DNA of 64,000 nucleotides from Microtetraspora malaysiensis (GCF_001528665.1 NZ_BBYJ01000021.1:94185-158184), one strand, 5' to 3'; shown: positions 46,264 through 54,573, numbered from the stretch's first letter. Numbers and translations: made by a program. The notes: a model not told the origin generated them from the letters alone.

Positions 46264-47234
46264 CCACACTGACCCTGGCCAAGGCGGTCAACGAGGGCCT
46301 GCGCCGCGCCATGGAGGAGGACTCCAAGGTCCTCGTGATGGGTGAGGACGTCGGCAAGCTCGGCGGCGTCTTCCGCGTCACCGACGGGCTGCAGAAGGAG
46401 TTCGGCGAGGACCGTGTCATCGACACCCCGCTCGCCGAGTCGGGCATCATCGGCACCGCCATCGGGCTGGCGCTGCGCGGCTACCGCCCGGTGTGCGAGA
46501 TCCAGTTCGACGGCTTCGTGTTCCCCGCCGCCGACCAGATCATCACGCAGCTCGCCAAGATGCCGCTCCGCTCGCTCGGCGCGATCAAGCTGCCCGTCGT
46601 CGTCCGCATCCCCTGCGGTGGCGGCATCGGCGCGGTGGAGCACCACTCCGAGTCGCCCGAGGCGTACTTCACGCACACCGCCGGCCTGCGCGTGATGGCC
46701 TGCTCCAACCCGGCCGACGCCTACACGATGATCCAGGACGCGGTCCGCTGCGACGACCCGATCATCTTCTTCGAGCCCAAGCGCCGTTACTGGGACAAGG
46801 CCGAGGTGGACCTCGCCGCTCCCGGCCTGCCCCTCGACCGGGCCAGGACCGTACGGCAGGGCTCGGATGTGACGCTGCTCGCGTACGGGCCGATGGTGAA
46901 GACCTGTCTCTCCGCCGCGGCCGCGGCGGAGGAGGAGGGCCGCAACGTCGAGGTGATCGACCTGCGCTCGCTCAACCCGCTCGACCTGGACGTGCTCGTC
47001 GAGTCCGTGACGCGGACCGGCCGTTGCGTGGTTGTTCACGAGGCGCCGGTCTTCAGCGGCTTCGGCGCGGAGCTGGCGGCGCGGATCACCGAGCACTGCT
47101 TCTACAACCTGGAGGCCCCGGTGCTGCGTGTCGGCGGCTTCTCCACGCCCTACCCGCCGTCCCGCCTTGAGGACCACTACCTGCCCGACCTCGACCGCGT
47201 GCTCGACGCGGTGGACCGCGTCTTCGCCTACTAG
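46260..47234 (+). CDS. 2-oxoacid dehydrogenase E1 beta subunit
   Basis: The 324-residue E1 beta subunit: MGEDVGKLGGVFRVTDGL, DTPLAESGIIGTAIGLAL, CEIQFDGFVFPAADQI and the C-terminal transketolase domain (VEVIDLRSLNPLD...). It completes the TPP site with E1 alpha. The ATG overlaps the alpha-subunit stop by 4 bp, so both subunits are made in step. The E2 gene follows after 16 bp. Confidence 0.94.
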   Translation: MTTLTLAKAVNEGLRRAMEEDSKVLVMGEDVGKLGGVFRVTDGLQKEFGEDRVIDTPLAESGIIGTAIGLALRGYRPVCEIQFDGFVFPAADQIITQLAKMPLRSLGAIKLPVVVRIPCGGGIGAVEHHSESPEAYFTHTAGLRVMACSNPADAYTMIQDAVRCDDPIIFFEPKRRYWDKAEVDLAAPGLPLDRARTVRQGSDVTLLAYGPMVKTCLSAAAAAEEEGRNVEVIDLRSLNPLDLDVLVESVTRTGRCVVVHEAPVFSGFGAELAARITEHCFYNLEAPVLRVGGFSTPYPPSRLEDHYLPDLDRVLDAVDRVFAY

Positions 47235-47250
47235 GAAAGGGAGGATCCTC

Positions 47251-48612
47251 ATGTTGCGTGAGTTCAAGCTTCCCGACGTGGGCGAGGGGCTGACCGAGGC
47301 CGAGATCGTCAAGTGGCACGTGGCCGCCGGGGACACCGTCAAGATCAACCAGACGATCGTCGAGATCGAGACGGCCAAGGCCGTGGTGGAGCTGCCGTGC
47401 CCGTACGAGGGCACCGTGTCCGCGCTGATGGTGTCCGAGGGGCAGACCGTCGAGGTCGGCACGCCGATCATCTCGGTGGAGGACGGCGCCGAGGAGCCGG
47501 GGGAGTCGATCCCGCCGGTTGAGGGCGCGGTGGAGCCGGGGATGGTCGGCGGACCGACGCCCAAGCCGGAGCGCGAGCCGGTGCTGGTCGGGTACGGCGT
47601 CATGCCCAGCACGACGACGCGCCGCCCCCGCAAGCAGCCGGCCGCCGCCCCCGTCGCGCCGACGCCGCCGGTGTCCGCGCCGGCGCCCGCCCCCGTGCCG
47701 GCGCAGCCTCAGACACCGGCCCCTGCCGTCCCCCGGCAGGGTGGCCGGGTCTCGGTGCTGGCCAAGCCGCCGGTGCGCAAGCTCGCCAAGGACCTCGGGG
47801 TCGACCTGTCCACGGTGGTGGGCACCGGCCCGCAGGGGTCGATCACCCGCGACGACGTCCAGGCCGCCGTCGCCGCGCCCGTGGCGGTGCCGTACCCGGC
47901 GGCAGCCGTACCGGCGGGCGGGGAGGAGCGCATCCCGGTGAAGGGTGTGCGCAAGGCGACCGCGCAGGCCATGGTGGCCAGCGCGTTCTCCGCGCCGCAC
48001 GTCACGGAGTGGCTCCAGGTGGACGTCACCGGGACGATGGAGGCCGTCCGCCGGATGCGCGAGCTGCCGGACTTCGCCGGGGTGAAGGTCTCGCCCCTGC
48101 TCCTGGTGGCCAAGGCGCTGCTCACGGCCGTGAAGCGGTACCCGATCGCGAACGCCGCGTGGACCGATGAGGAGATCATCGTCAAGCGGTACGTGAACCT
48201 CGGCATCGCCGCGGCCACCGAACGCGGGCTGATCGTGCCCAAGATCAAGGACGCGCACGCGATGTCCCTGCCCGAGCTGGCCCGGGCGCTGACCGAGCTG
48301 ACCGAGCGGGCGCGGGCCGGGAAGTGCACGCCCGCCGAGCTGACCGGCGGAACGATCACGATCACCAACGTGGGCGTGTTCGGGGTGGACGCGGGCACGC
48401 CGATCATCAACCCCGGCGAGGTGGCGATCCTGGCGATCGGCCAGATCCGCGACATGCCGTGGGTGGTGGACGGCCAGCTCGCGGTCCGCAAGGTCGCCAC
48501 GCTTGCGCTGTCGTTCGACCACCGTGTGATCGACGGTGAGCAGGGCTCCTACGTCCTCCGGGACGTGGGCGCCATGCTGGAGGACCCGCTGCGCATGCTG
48601 GCCTGGGGGTGA
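47251..48612 (+). CDS. dihydrolipoamide acyltransferase E2
   Basis: The 453-residue E2 core has one N-terminal lipoyl domain with Lys43 in VEIETAKAVVE, an Ala/Pro linker (about 125-165), a peripheral-subunit-binding domain (about 168-205: KPPVRKLAKDLGVDLSTVVG...) and a C-terminal acyltransferase domain with His424 in SFDHRVIDG. ATG 47251 is preceded by AAAGGGAGG. It transfers the acyl group from E1 to CoA. No E3 (dihydrolipoamide dehydrogenase) gene is in the window, so E3 is shared from elsewhere. Confidence 0.95.
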   Translation: MLREFKLPDVGEGLTEAEIVKWHVAAGDTVKINQTIVEIETAKAVVELPCPYEGTVSALMVSEGQTVEVGTPIISVEDGAEEPGESIPPVEGAVEPGMVGGPTPKPEREPVLVGYGVMPSTTTRRPRKQPAAAPVAPTPPVSAPAPAPVPAQPQTPAPAVPRQGGRVSVLAKPPVRKLAKDLGVDLSTVVGTGPQGSITRDDVQAAVAAPVAVPYPAAAVPAGGEERIPVKGVRKATAQAMVASAFSAPHVTEWLQVDVTGTMEAVRRMRELPDFAGVKVSPLLLVAKALLTAVKRYPIANAAWTDEEIIVKRYVNLGIAAATERGLIVPKIKDAHAMSLPELARALTELTERARAGKCTPAELTGGTITITNVGVFGVDAGTPIINPGEVAILAIGQIRDMPWVVDGQLAVRKVATLALSFDHRVIDGEQGSYVLRDVGAMLEDPLRMLAWG

Positions 48613-48933
48613 TCGCCGCGATCCCGTGAGGGGTCACGGAACGTGTGAGGGGGCGGTCCCGCGTCGGCGGGGCCGCCCCCAAGTCGTCTCCAAGATCGAG
48701 ACCAGTCGGCCCCAAGCAGGGCGGCCTAGCGTTTGCCACAGGCGCCCGGGAGGACGGGATCGGCGCGGATCGGATGCCGTCCCGGGCGCCATCGCGAACC
48801 TGCGCGGCGGGGCCGCTTGTCACCCAGCCCCCTGGTCGGCCCCGTCGCGCGGCACCGGCTCATCCGAGGACAGACCCATTCGGCGGCCGCGGTCTAGGCT
48901 TCCTCTCGCAGTCACACCGCGAAGGGAACGACC

Positions 48934-49227
48934 ATGATCCGGCACGTCGTGCTGTTCACCTGGACCGAGGACGCCACCGCCGAGCAGAAGGCGGAGGTGG
49001 CCGCGCGGCTGAACACCCTGCCGGGGATCATCCCGCAGATCAGGAGCTACGCCGTCGGCGCCGACGCGGGCATCAACCCGGGCAACCACGAGTTCGCCGT
49101 GGTCGCGGACTTCGACACCGTCGAGGACTACCTGGCCTACCGGGACCACCCGACGCACCTGTCGATCATCGCCGAGCACATCAAGCCGATCCTCGCGTCC
49201 CGCGCCGCCGTGCAGTACACCGTCTGA
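48934..49227 (+). CDS. Dabb (stress-responsive A/B barrel) protein
   Basis: A 97-residue ferredoxin-like alpha/beta barrel: MIRHVVLFTWTEDATAEQKAE, then ...FAVVADFDTVEDYLAYRDHPTH, and VQYTV at the end. This is the Dabb domain, a small dimeric fold found in stress proteins and polyketide cyclases; the activity is unknown. A TAGGCT box (48894-48899) and GAAGGGAACG ribosome site precede it. Confidence 0.9.
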   Translation: MIRHVVLFTWTEDATAEQKAEVAARLNTLPGIIPQIRSYAVGADAGINPGNHEFAVVADFDTVEDYLAYRDHPTHLSIIAEHIKPILASRAAVQYTV

Positions 49228-49249
49228 CCCTGGACGGCGCGGGCCCGGC

Positions 49250-49474
49250 TCAGGGCCTGGGCGGGTGATTCTCGTGTTCCATCAGGTGGCTGTCCGAGGT
49301 GGTGCCTCGGCGGGAGCCGAGGATGACGCTGAGAAGCAGCCCCACGCCCCCGACGATCATGAAGATCACGCCGATCACATCGATGTGCACGGCTTTTCCG
49401 AGCACATCGGGGTCGATGGCGAACTTGAGGATCGCCCCGATCGTGAGAAAGAAGAGGCTGACCCCGATACCCAT
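49250..49474 (-). CDS. DUF6458 small membrane protein
   Basis: A 74-residue protein with two membrane helices (MGIGVSLFFLTIGAILKFAI, and VIGVIFMIVGGVGLLLSVIL) and a short charged tail. This is the actinobacterial DUF6458 signature. The function is unknown. It stands alone, converging with the Dabb gene. Confidence 0.85.
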   Translation of the reverse strand: MGIGVSLFFLTIGAILKFAIDPDVLGKAVHIDVIGVIFMIVGGVGLLLSVILGSRRGTTSDSHLMEHENHPPRP

Positions 49475-49813
49475 CGCCGAACCTCCGGACAGTAAACAAC
49501 GCGTATGTCACGGTCATACCCGGCTTCGGCTGATCGAAAATTCTTGAGCGCGGCCCGGCTTCAGCGCCATCCAGCCAGGAACCTCGGGCGTTCACGCCCG
49601 AGAGGAATGGCTTCACTCTTCGTGGTTTCGTTGTTGCGGTTCGTGTTGCGGTGGCGGGACTGAACGCACCCGGTATGCCGGGGAACGGCTCTCTGGTCTG
49701 TTATTACGGCCGAGAAGCTGACTCGGTGGGTAGCCGCGCGACCCGGAAACGCGGCGATCGCGCGCCCCCCTCTCAAGGGAGCCGCGCGATCGCCGGGTTC
49801 GGAGCCGGTACGG
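49475..49813. other. 339-bp spacer with two hairpins and a possible element relic
   Basis: It includes a perfect hairpin CTCGGGCGT-TC-ACGCCCGAG (49583-49602), a locally less GC-rich stretch (49490-49640) and a long hairpin at 49752-49795 near the acyl-CoA dehydrogenase stop. The minus-strand reading before the first hairpin (RHRNTNRNNETTKSEA) has TnpB-tail character but is too short to call. Confidence 0.4.
49752..49795. terminator. long hairpin terminator of the acyl-CoA dehydrogenase gene
   Basis: CGGCGATCGCGCG (49752-49764) pairs perfectly with CGCGCGATCGCCG (49783-49795); an inner CCCT/AGGG stem narrows the loop. On the minus strand it is followed by GTTTCC. It lies 18 bp beyond the stop codon. 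Confidence 0.8.
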
Positions 49814-51646
49814 CTAGAAGGCCTCCTCCGGCAGCTCCATGACGTCCTGGGGCGTGGCGTCGAGCACCCGGCGCTCGGCGGCGACCCGGGGCAGGACGGT
49901 CTGCGCGAAGAACGTCGCGGCGGCCACCTTGCCGGTGTAGAAGGCGGTGTCGGCCGCGTCCGGCGCCTCGGCGCCGAGGGCCGCGAGCGCGATCTCCGCC
50001 TGGCGCAGCAGCAGCCAGGCCAGGACCACGTCGCCCAGCGACATCAGGAACCGGGTGGTGTTGAGGCCGACCTTGTAGACCTCCTTCGGCGACTCGAGCG
50101 ACGCGATCGCCCAGCCCGCCATCGTGTCGGCCATGGCCTTGACCTCGCCCGCGGCCTCGCCGAGCAGCGCCCGCTCGGCCTTCAGCCGGCCGTTGCCCGC
50201 CTCGGATCCCACGAACGTGACGACCTCGCCGAGCAGCGAGCCGAGGGCGACACCCTGGTTCTTGAGCACCTTCCGGAAGAACAGGTCCTGGCCCTGGATC
50301 GCCGTCGTGCCCTCGTACAGCGAGTCGATCTTCGCGTCGCGGATGTACTGCTCGATCGGGTAGTCCTGCAGGAAGCCGGAGCCGCCGAGCGTCTGGAGCG
50401 AGCGGGCGAGCAGCTCGTACGACCGCTCGGAGCCGACGCCCTTGACGATGGGCAGCAGCAGGTCGTTCATCGCCTCGGCGACCTCGTCCCTGCGCCCCTC
50501 GGCCTCGGCGATCTGGACGGCGTCCTGGAAGGTCGCCGTGTAGATCACCAGCGCCCGCATGGCCTCGGCGTACGACTTCTGCAGCATCAGCTCGCGGCGG
50601 ACGTCCGGGTGGTGGGTGATGGTGACGCGCGGGGCGGTCTTGTCGGCGGACCGGCTCAGGTCGGAGCCCTGAACGCGGTTCTTCGCGTAGTCGAGCGCGT
50701 TCAGGTAGCCGGTGGACAGCGTCGCGATGGCCTTGGTGCCGACCATCATCCGGGCGTGCTCGATCACCATGAACATCTGGCGGATGCCGTCGTGGACGTC
50801 GCCGACGAGGTAGCCGACGGCCGGGTGCTTCTCGCCGAAGGTGAGCTCGCAGGTGGTGGACACCTTGAGGCCCATCTTCTTCTCGACGTTGGTGACGTAC
50901 GCGCCGTTGCGCTCGCGCAGCTCGCCGGTCTCGAGATCGACCAGGTACTTCGGCACGAGGAACATCGACAGGCCCTTGGTGCCGGGGCCGTGGCCCTCGG
51001 GGCGGGCCAGCACGAGGTGGAAGATGTTCTCCGCCATGTCGTGCTCGGCGCTGGTGATGAAGCGCTTGACGCCCTCGATGTGCCAGGTGCCGTCCTCCTG
51101 CCGTACGGCCTTGGTCCGGCCGGCGCCCACGTCGGAGCCGGCGTCCGGCTCGGTCAGCACCATCGTCGAGCCCCAGTTGCGCTCAACGGCCAGCTCGGCG
51201 AACCGCTTCTGGTCCTCGGTGCCCAGCTCGAACACCAGCCGGGCGAACGCCGGGCCGCTGCCGAACATCCAGACGGCGGGGTTGGCGCCGAGCACCAGCT
51301 CGGCCACTGACCACACGAGGCTGCGCGGGGCGGGCGTGCCGCCGAGCTCGGGCTGCAGCTCCATCCGCCACCACTCGGCGTCGACCCACGCCTGGTACGA
51401 CTTCTTGAAGCTCTCGGGCATCGTGACGGTGTGCGTGGCCGGGTCGAACACCGGCGGGTGCCGGTCGGCGTCCTCGAAGGACTCGGCGAGCGGGCCGGTG
51501 GCCAGCCGGTTCACCTCGTCCAGGATGCTGCGGGCGGTGTCCTCGTCGATGTCCTGGAACGGGCCGCCGCCGAGGATCTCCCCGCGCCCGAACACCTCGA
51601 ACAGGTTGAACTCCAGGTCGCGGATGTTGCTCTTGTAGTGGCCCAT
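49814..51646 (-). CDS. acyl-CoA dehydrogenase (long, FadE type)
   Basis: The 610-residue FAD enzyme introduces the first double bond in acyl-CoA beta-oxidation. Typical blocks are [32 protein letters not shown], the middle beta domain, [26 protein letters not shown] and [20 protein letters not shown], followed by the extra C-terminal domain found in the long actinobacterial and mycobacterial FadE group. The N-terminus [20 protein letters not shown] is also typical. A palindromic operator lies about 35 bp before the start. Confidence 0.93.
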   Translation of the reverse strand: MGHYKSNIRDLEFNLFEVFGRGEILGGGPFQDIDEDTARSILDEVNRLATGPLAESFEDADRHPPVFDPATHTVTMPESFKKSYQAWVDAEWWRMELQPELGGTPAPRSLVWSVAELVLGANPAVWMFGSGPAFARLVFELGTEDQKRFAELAVERNWGSTMVLTEPDAGSDVGAGRTKAVRQEDGTWHIEGVKRFITSAEHDMAENIFHLVLARPEGHGPGTKGLSMFLVPKYLVDLETGELRERNGAYVTNVEKKMGLKVSTTCELTFGEKHPAVGYLVGDVHDGIRQMFMVIEHARMMVGTKAIATLSTGYLNALDYAKNRVQGSDLSRSADKTAPRVTITHHPDVRRELMLQKSYAEAMRALVIYTATFQDAVQIAEAEGRRDEVAEAMNDLLLPIVKGVGSERSYELLARSLQTLGGSGFLQDYPIEQYIRDAKIDSLYEGTTAIQGQDLFFRKVLKNQGVALGSLLGEVVTFVGSEAGNGRLKAERALLGEAAGEVKAMADTMAGWAIASLESPKEVYKVGLNTTRFLMSLGDVVLAWLLLRQAEIALAALGAEAPDAADTAFYTGKVAAATFFAQTVLPRVAAERRVLDATPQDVMELPEEAF

Positions 51647-51679
51647 CTCGTGCGCTCCTCGAAACCACGACAGTCGGGG

Positions 51680-51699
51680 GTTACGTACTAGTCAGTAAC
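51680..51699. promoter_or_regulatory. palindromic operator upstream of acyl-CoA dehydrogenase
   Basis: The sequence is GTTAC-GT-ACTAGT-CA-GTAAC: perfect 5-bp outer arms and a perfect 6-bp centre, 16 of 20 positions symmetric. It lies 34 bp before the start codon. This layout is common for TetR-family operators in fatty-acid genes. The regulator is unknown. Confidence 0.6.
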
Positions 51700-51763
51700 T
51701 CTAAAGGAATGCTACCCGTCGGTAACCGGCAATATGCAAGCAATGTGGTGGTATGTCCCACAA

Positions 51764-51950
51764 CCCGGGAGGGGCGTGGCGGGAATGCAGCCGAGGAGCC
51801 AGTGGGGAGCGAGGGGCGAGCGACCCCGCGAGGGGCGCGGCGGTGTCGGGACTGAGGAGCCAGTGGGCCCGCGCGAGCGCCGGCAACCATCACGCTGCCG
51901 AACCGCCCCGCGAGGGGCGCGGCGGTGTCTGGACTGAGGAACGAGTGGGC
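51764..51950. repeat. 45-bp interspersed direct repeats (unit A)
   Basis: CCCCGCGAGGGGCGCGGCGG begins a 45-bp unit at 51824-51868 and again at 51906-51950; the two differ at only a few positions and are separated by 37 bp. A more diverged copy occupies about 51764-51808. They lie in the divergent gap between the acyl-CoA dehydrogenase and the methyltransferase genes. Confidence 0.8.
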
Positions 51951-51968
51951 TGAGGGACGAGGCCCCGA

Positions 51969-52106
51969 GTGACGAGGGAAGACATCGCCTGAGGGCGACC
52001 CGAGCCCGCGCGAGCGGAGCGAGCGCAAATAGACGCAGTGACGAGGGAAGACATCGCCTGAGGGCGCTCCGAGCCCGCGCGAGCGGAGCGAGCGCAAATA
52101 GATACT
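51969..52106. repeat. 69-bp tandem repeat, two copies (unit B)
   Basis: Two adjacent 69-bp copies at 51969-52037 and 52038-52106 both begin GTGACGAGGGAAGACATCGC and end around GCGAGCGCAAATAGA. They differ at about seven positions. Differences at the end (TAGACGCA versus TAGATACT) put a -10 sequence only in the second copy, next to the methyltransferase gene. No spacer or crRNA-like structure is present. Confidence 0.85.
52101..52106 (+). promoter_or_regulatory. -10 element of the methyltransferase gene
   Basis: GATACT (52101-52106; overlapping TAGATA 52099-52104) ends 8 nt before GTG 52115, with no ribosome site, so the message is probably leaderless. It is the last six bases of the second 69-bp repeat. 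Confidence 0.5.
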
Positions 52107-52114
52107 GTGCGACT

Positions 52115-52915
52115 GTGAGCCTTGATGAGCGAGCAGCGCGCTGGCAGGCGGACCTTGAGTCCTGGGCCATCCCCGGGGAGATCCTGGCGAAGGCGCCGGT
52201 CAGTCCGTGGACACATCGGGTCGCCCGCTTCGCGAGGAGGACCGACACTCTTCTCGCGGCGCCGCAGGGGCCGACGTACGAGCGGGCGCGGGAGGCGCTG
52301 CCCGACGAGGGGTCGGTGCTGGACGTCGGGGCGGGCACCGGCGCGGCGAGCCTCCCGCTGCGCCCGGCGGCGCTGGTCGCCGTGGACGAGAACCGCGCCA
52401 TGCTGGAGGCGCTGGCCGCGCGCGGACGCGAGAGCGGGTGCGGCACCATCCGGTTGGTCGAGGGGCGCTGGCCGGACGTGGCCGAGCGTACGCCCGTCGC
52501 CGACGTGGCCGTCTGCGCGCACGTCGTCTTCAACGTGCCTGACCTCGTGCCGTTCCTGGCCGGGCTCGACGCGCATGCGCGGCGCAGGGTGGTGCTCGAA
52601 CTCCCGCGGGTCCACCCGATGACCTGGTTGAACCCGCTCTGGGTCCGCTTCCACGGCCTGACCAGGCCGGATCGCCCGACCTCCGAGGACGTGCTGGCGG
52701 TCGCCCGGGAGATGGGGTTCGCGGCGGAGAGTGAGGCGCACACCGCGCTCGACGCGCCCTTCGAGTCGATCGAGGAGATGGCGTCCGCCGCGTGCCTGCG
52801 GCTCTGCCTCGACCCGGGGCGGGCCCCGGAGGTGGCGCGGGCCGCCGAGGAGCTGGGGGTGTGGCCGCTCCCGCCACGGCATTTCGTCACAATTTGGTGG
52901 GATAGCAGCAAATAA
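52115..52915 (+). CDS. class I SAM-dependent methyltransferase
   Basis: A 266-residue methyltransferase with motif I SVLDVGAGTGAASLPL at about 67-82, the acidic ribose loop ALVAVDENRAMLEAL, and motif IV VADVAVCAHVVFNVPDL. The C-terminus ends ITWWDSSK-like. The substrate is unknown. It ends 60 bp before the guanidine-III riboswitch and on the same strand as the SMR gene; a stem GTGGAG (52916-52921)/CTCCAC (52934-52939) follows. Confidence 0.88.
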   Translation: MSLDERAARWQADLESWAIPGEILAKAPVSPWTHRVARFARRTDTLLAAPQGPTYERAREALPDEGSVLDVGAGTGAASLPLRPAALVAVDENRAMLEALAARGRESGCGTIRLVEGRWPDVAERTPVADVAVCAHVVFNVPDLVPFLAGLDAHARRRVVLELPRVHPMTWLNPLWVRFHGLTRPDRPTSEDVLAVAREMGFAAESEAHTALDAPFESIEEMASAACLRLCLDPGRAPEVARAAEELGVWPLPPRHFVTIWWDSSK

Positions 52916-52939
52916 GTGGAGGTGTGTTACTTTCTCCAC
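52916..52939 (+). terminator. weak hairpin after the methyltransferase gene
   Basis: GTGGAG (52916-52921) pairs perfectly with CTCCAC (52934-52939) around a 12-base loop. The stem is short; the loop end contains TTACTTT. It could be a terminator or part of the promoter region of the SMR gene. Confidence 0.35.
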
Positions 52940-52974
52940 TGATGGGCCCTGCGGCGATCGACCGTACGGCCATC

Positions 52975-53015
52975 CCGGACGAGACGCGCCGTACCCGGTA
53001 AGCGAAGACGACGCA
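52975..53015 (+). ncRNA. guanidine-III riboswitch
   Basis: The sequence matches the known guanidine-III (mini-ykkC) aptamer closely, including the shared core CCGGACGAG and CGCCGTACCCGG. CCGG (52975-52978) pairs with CCGG (52995-52998) as P1; GCGCCGT (52986-52992) pairs with ACGACGC (53008-53014), one mismatch, to form the pseudoknot. Directly after it, CTCCC (53016-53020) can pair with GGGAG (53052-53056) in the ribosome site of the SMR gene. Ligand-controlled translation is therefore likely. The class normally precedes guanidine exporters, as here. Confidence 0.88.
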
Positions 53016-53058
53016 CTCCCTGTGACCAGGAAGTTCAGTCTCGTACCAAGGGGGAGCC

Positions 53059-53385
53059 ATGGCCTGGGGCCTGCTCGTCGTCGCCGGTCTGTTCGAGGTC
53101 GCGATGGCCTACTCGCTCAAGATGAGCGCCGGTTTTTCGCACCTGTGGTGGTCGGTCGGTTTCTTCGTCTTCTCGGTGCTCAGCTTCGGCCTGCTGTCGC
53201 TCGCGCTCAAGAGCCTTGAGGTCGGTACGGCATACGCCGTGTGGACCGGCATCGGCGCGGTCGGCACCGCACTTCTCGGCATCGCCCTGCTGGGGGACAA
53301 CGCGTCCCTACTGAAGATCATCTCGATCGTGTTCATCATCCTGGGCGTGATCGGCCTCAACCTCGCCGGCGGCGCCGCCCACTGA
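53059..53385 (+). CDS. SMR-family guanidinium exporter (Gdx/SugE type)
   Basis: The 108-residue protein has four membrane helices of the small multidrug resistance family. The motif Glu in LFEVAMAYSLK (residue 13) is the essential acidic residue; GTAYAVWTGIGAVG (about 57-70) is the signature of the Gdx guanidinium/H+ exporter branch rather than the quaternary-ammonium EmrE branch. A guanidine-III riboswitch lies 44 bp upstream, which supports guanidinium export directly. GGGGGAG precedes the ATG. Gdx is usually a homodimer in dual topology. Confidence 0.92.
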   Translation: MAWGLLVVAGLFEVAMAYSLKMSAGFSHLWWSVGFFVFSVLSFGLLSLALKSLEVGTAYAVWTGIGAVGTALLGIALLGDNASLLKIISIVFIILGVIGLNLAGGAAH

Positions 53386-53402
53386 GCCGCTGTCGCCTGT
53401 AC

Positions 53403-53434
53403 GCGGGCGCGGCCCCGATGGGGTCGACCCGCGG
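53403..53434 (+). terminator. hairpin after the SMR exporter gene
   Basis: CGCGGG and CCCGCG pair at the base of a stem that continues as GGCCCC with GGGGTC (one wobble) around GAT, between about 53403 and 53434. No T-run follows. Confidence 0.4.
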
Positions 53435-53598
53435 CAGGCGGCCGGGCACCTCTTCGCACCTTTGGTGGTCCCGCCTTCGTGGATACACACGGCAGACGCT
53501 CGTCCCGGGTGCCCGAAGTCGATTGAGGCTGTCGATACCCGCACCATTGGTTGATAACCGGCTTGACAGCTTTGGTGGTGTGTCGCTTGGGTGGGTGC

Positions 53599-53976
53599 AT
53601 GATTGAGATTCACACGATGACCGTCGACTGCGCCCGTCCGTACGAGCTGGCCGAGTGGTGGAGCACCGCCCTCGGCTGGCCGCTGGTCGACTCCGAGCCC
53701 GGCGATGACGAGGTCATGCTCGACCGGCCCGACGGGCCGCCCCACCTGCTCTTCATCAGGGTCCCCGAGGGGAAGGCGACCAAGAACCGGCTCCATCTCG
53801 ACGTCAACGGCGTAGCCGGGGCCACCCGGGACCAGGAGGTCGAGCGTCTCGTCGGCCTGGGCGCCACACAGTACGAGGACCACCGCAACGCGGACGGCAC
53901 CGGATGGGTCACGCTGCTCGACCCCGAGGGCAACGAGTTCTGCGTCTGCCGCAGCGAGGCCGAGCGCAGCTCCTGA
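53599..53976 (+). CDS. VOC-family protein (glyoxalase-like)
   Basis: A 125-residue vicinal-oxygen-chelate protein with paired beta-alpha-beta units: IHTMTVDCARPYELAEWWSTALGW, RLHLDVNGV, and WVTLLDPEGNEFCVCRS. The metal ligands would be His, His and Glu in these strands. The family includes dioxygenases, isomerases and antibiotic-binding proteins; this short single-unit form is common in actinomycetes and mostly uncharacterised. I start at MIEIHTM (53599); the earlier frame start at 53551 is not family-like. Confidence 0.85.
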   Translation: MIEIHTMTVDCARPYELAEWWSTALGWPLVDSEPGDDEVMLDRPDGPPHLLFIRVPEGKATKNRLHLDVNGVAGATRDQEVERLVGLGATQYEDHRNADGTGWVTLLDPEGNEFCVCRSEAERSS

Positions 53977-54007
53977 TGGGCGTCGCCGCCCCCGCGGGCG
54001 ACGCCCA
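53977..54007. terminator. bidirectional terminator hairpin
   Basis: TGGGCGTCGCC (53977-53987) and GGCGACGCCCA (53997-54007) form a perfect 11-bp stem beginning right after the VOC stop codon and ending 9 bp before the convergent membrane gene. Confidence 0.8.
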
Positions 54008-54016
54008 GGAGCGCCG

Positions 54017-54469
54017 TCAGCCCCTGTCCTGCGCCCGGCGGCGCATCGACAGGGCGAGCACGGCGGTGATCAGGTAGACGAGTGCGCCACCCCACAGTGC
54101 GTCCCACGCCGCGCCGAAGACGCCCTCCCGGCCGATGACCAACTGCACCGGGTACATCAGCACCGCGGAGCCGATCCCGGGATAGAGCGCGAACCGCCAG
54201 GGGTGGCGCAGCGACCAGCGCCGCGCCTGCTGGGTGACTCGATCGCCGTGATCCGGCTTCGCGATCGCGCCGATGGCCGCGACCAGCGTGAAGACACGGA
54301 TGCCAAGGCACAGCGCCCAGGCCAGGTCGGCGGGGCCGGGGAGGATAACGCCCATCAGGAAGCCGACCCCGGCGACCGCTCCGCCCGAGATGGCGGCGGT
54401 CTTCCACGGCGCGCCGCGCAGAGCCGCTCCGGCTAGGGACATCTCGTCACGTCGAGTCAGTTCGTTCAT
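54017..54469 (-). CDS. hypothetical four-helix membrane protein
   Basis: A 150-residue protein with four likely membrane helices: about 27-47, 48-68, 95-115 and 120-142. The N-terminal 20 residues are cytosolic and charged. No family was recognised. GCTATGAAC start context lacks a strong ribosome site. It converges with the VOC gene and is divergent from the GNAT gene. Confidence 0.7.
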   Translation of the reverse strand: MNELTRRDEMSLAGAALRGAPWKTAAISGGAVAGVGFLMGVILPGPADLAWALCLGIRVFTLVAAIGAIAKPDHGDRVTQQARRWSLRHPWRFALYPGIGSAVLMYPVQLVIGREGVFGAAWDALWGGALVYLITAVLALSMRRRAQDRG

Positions 54470-54573
54470 AGCTCAAGGCTGCAACTCAGCACGCGCGTAC
54501 GGCATCGGGGAGACCCCTGAGCGCACCCTGAGCCGCCCCTTTGCCCAGTACGTCCCGCCGCTAGGCTCGTCGC

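Noticed and set aside
51764..52106. CRISPR-like array
   Set aside because: Repeats are adjacent or irregularly spaced, of two unrelated lengths (45 and 69 bp), with no unique spacers and no cas genes.
53386..53598. A second small gene ahead of the VOC gene
   Set aside because: No frame of more than 40 codons with a ribosome site; the gap holds a hairpin and the VOC start.
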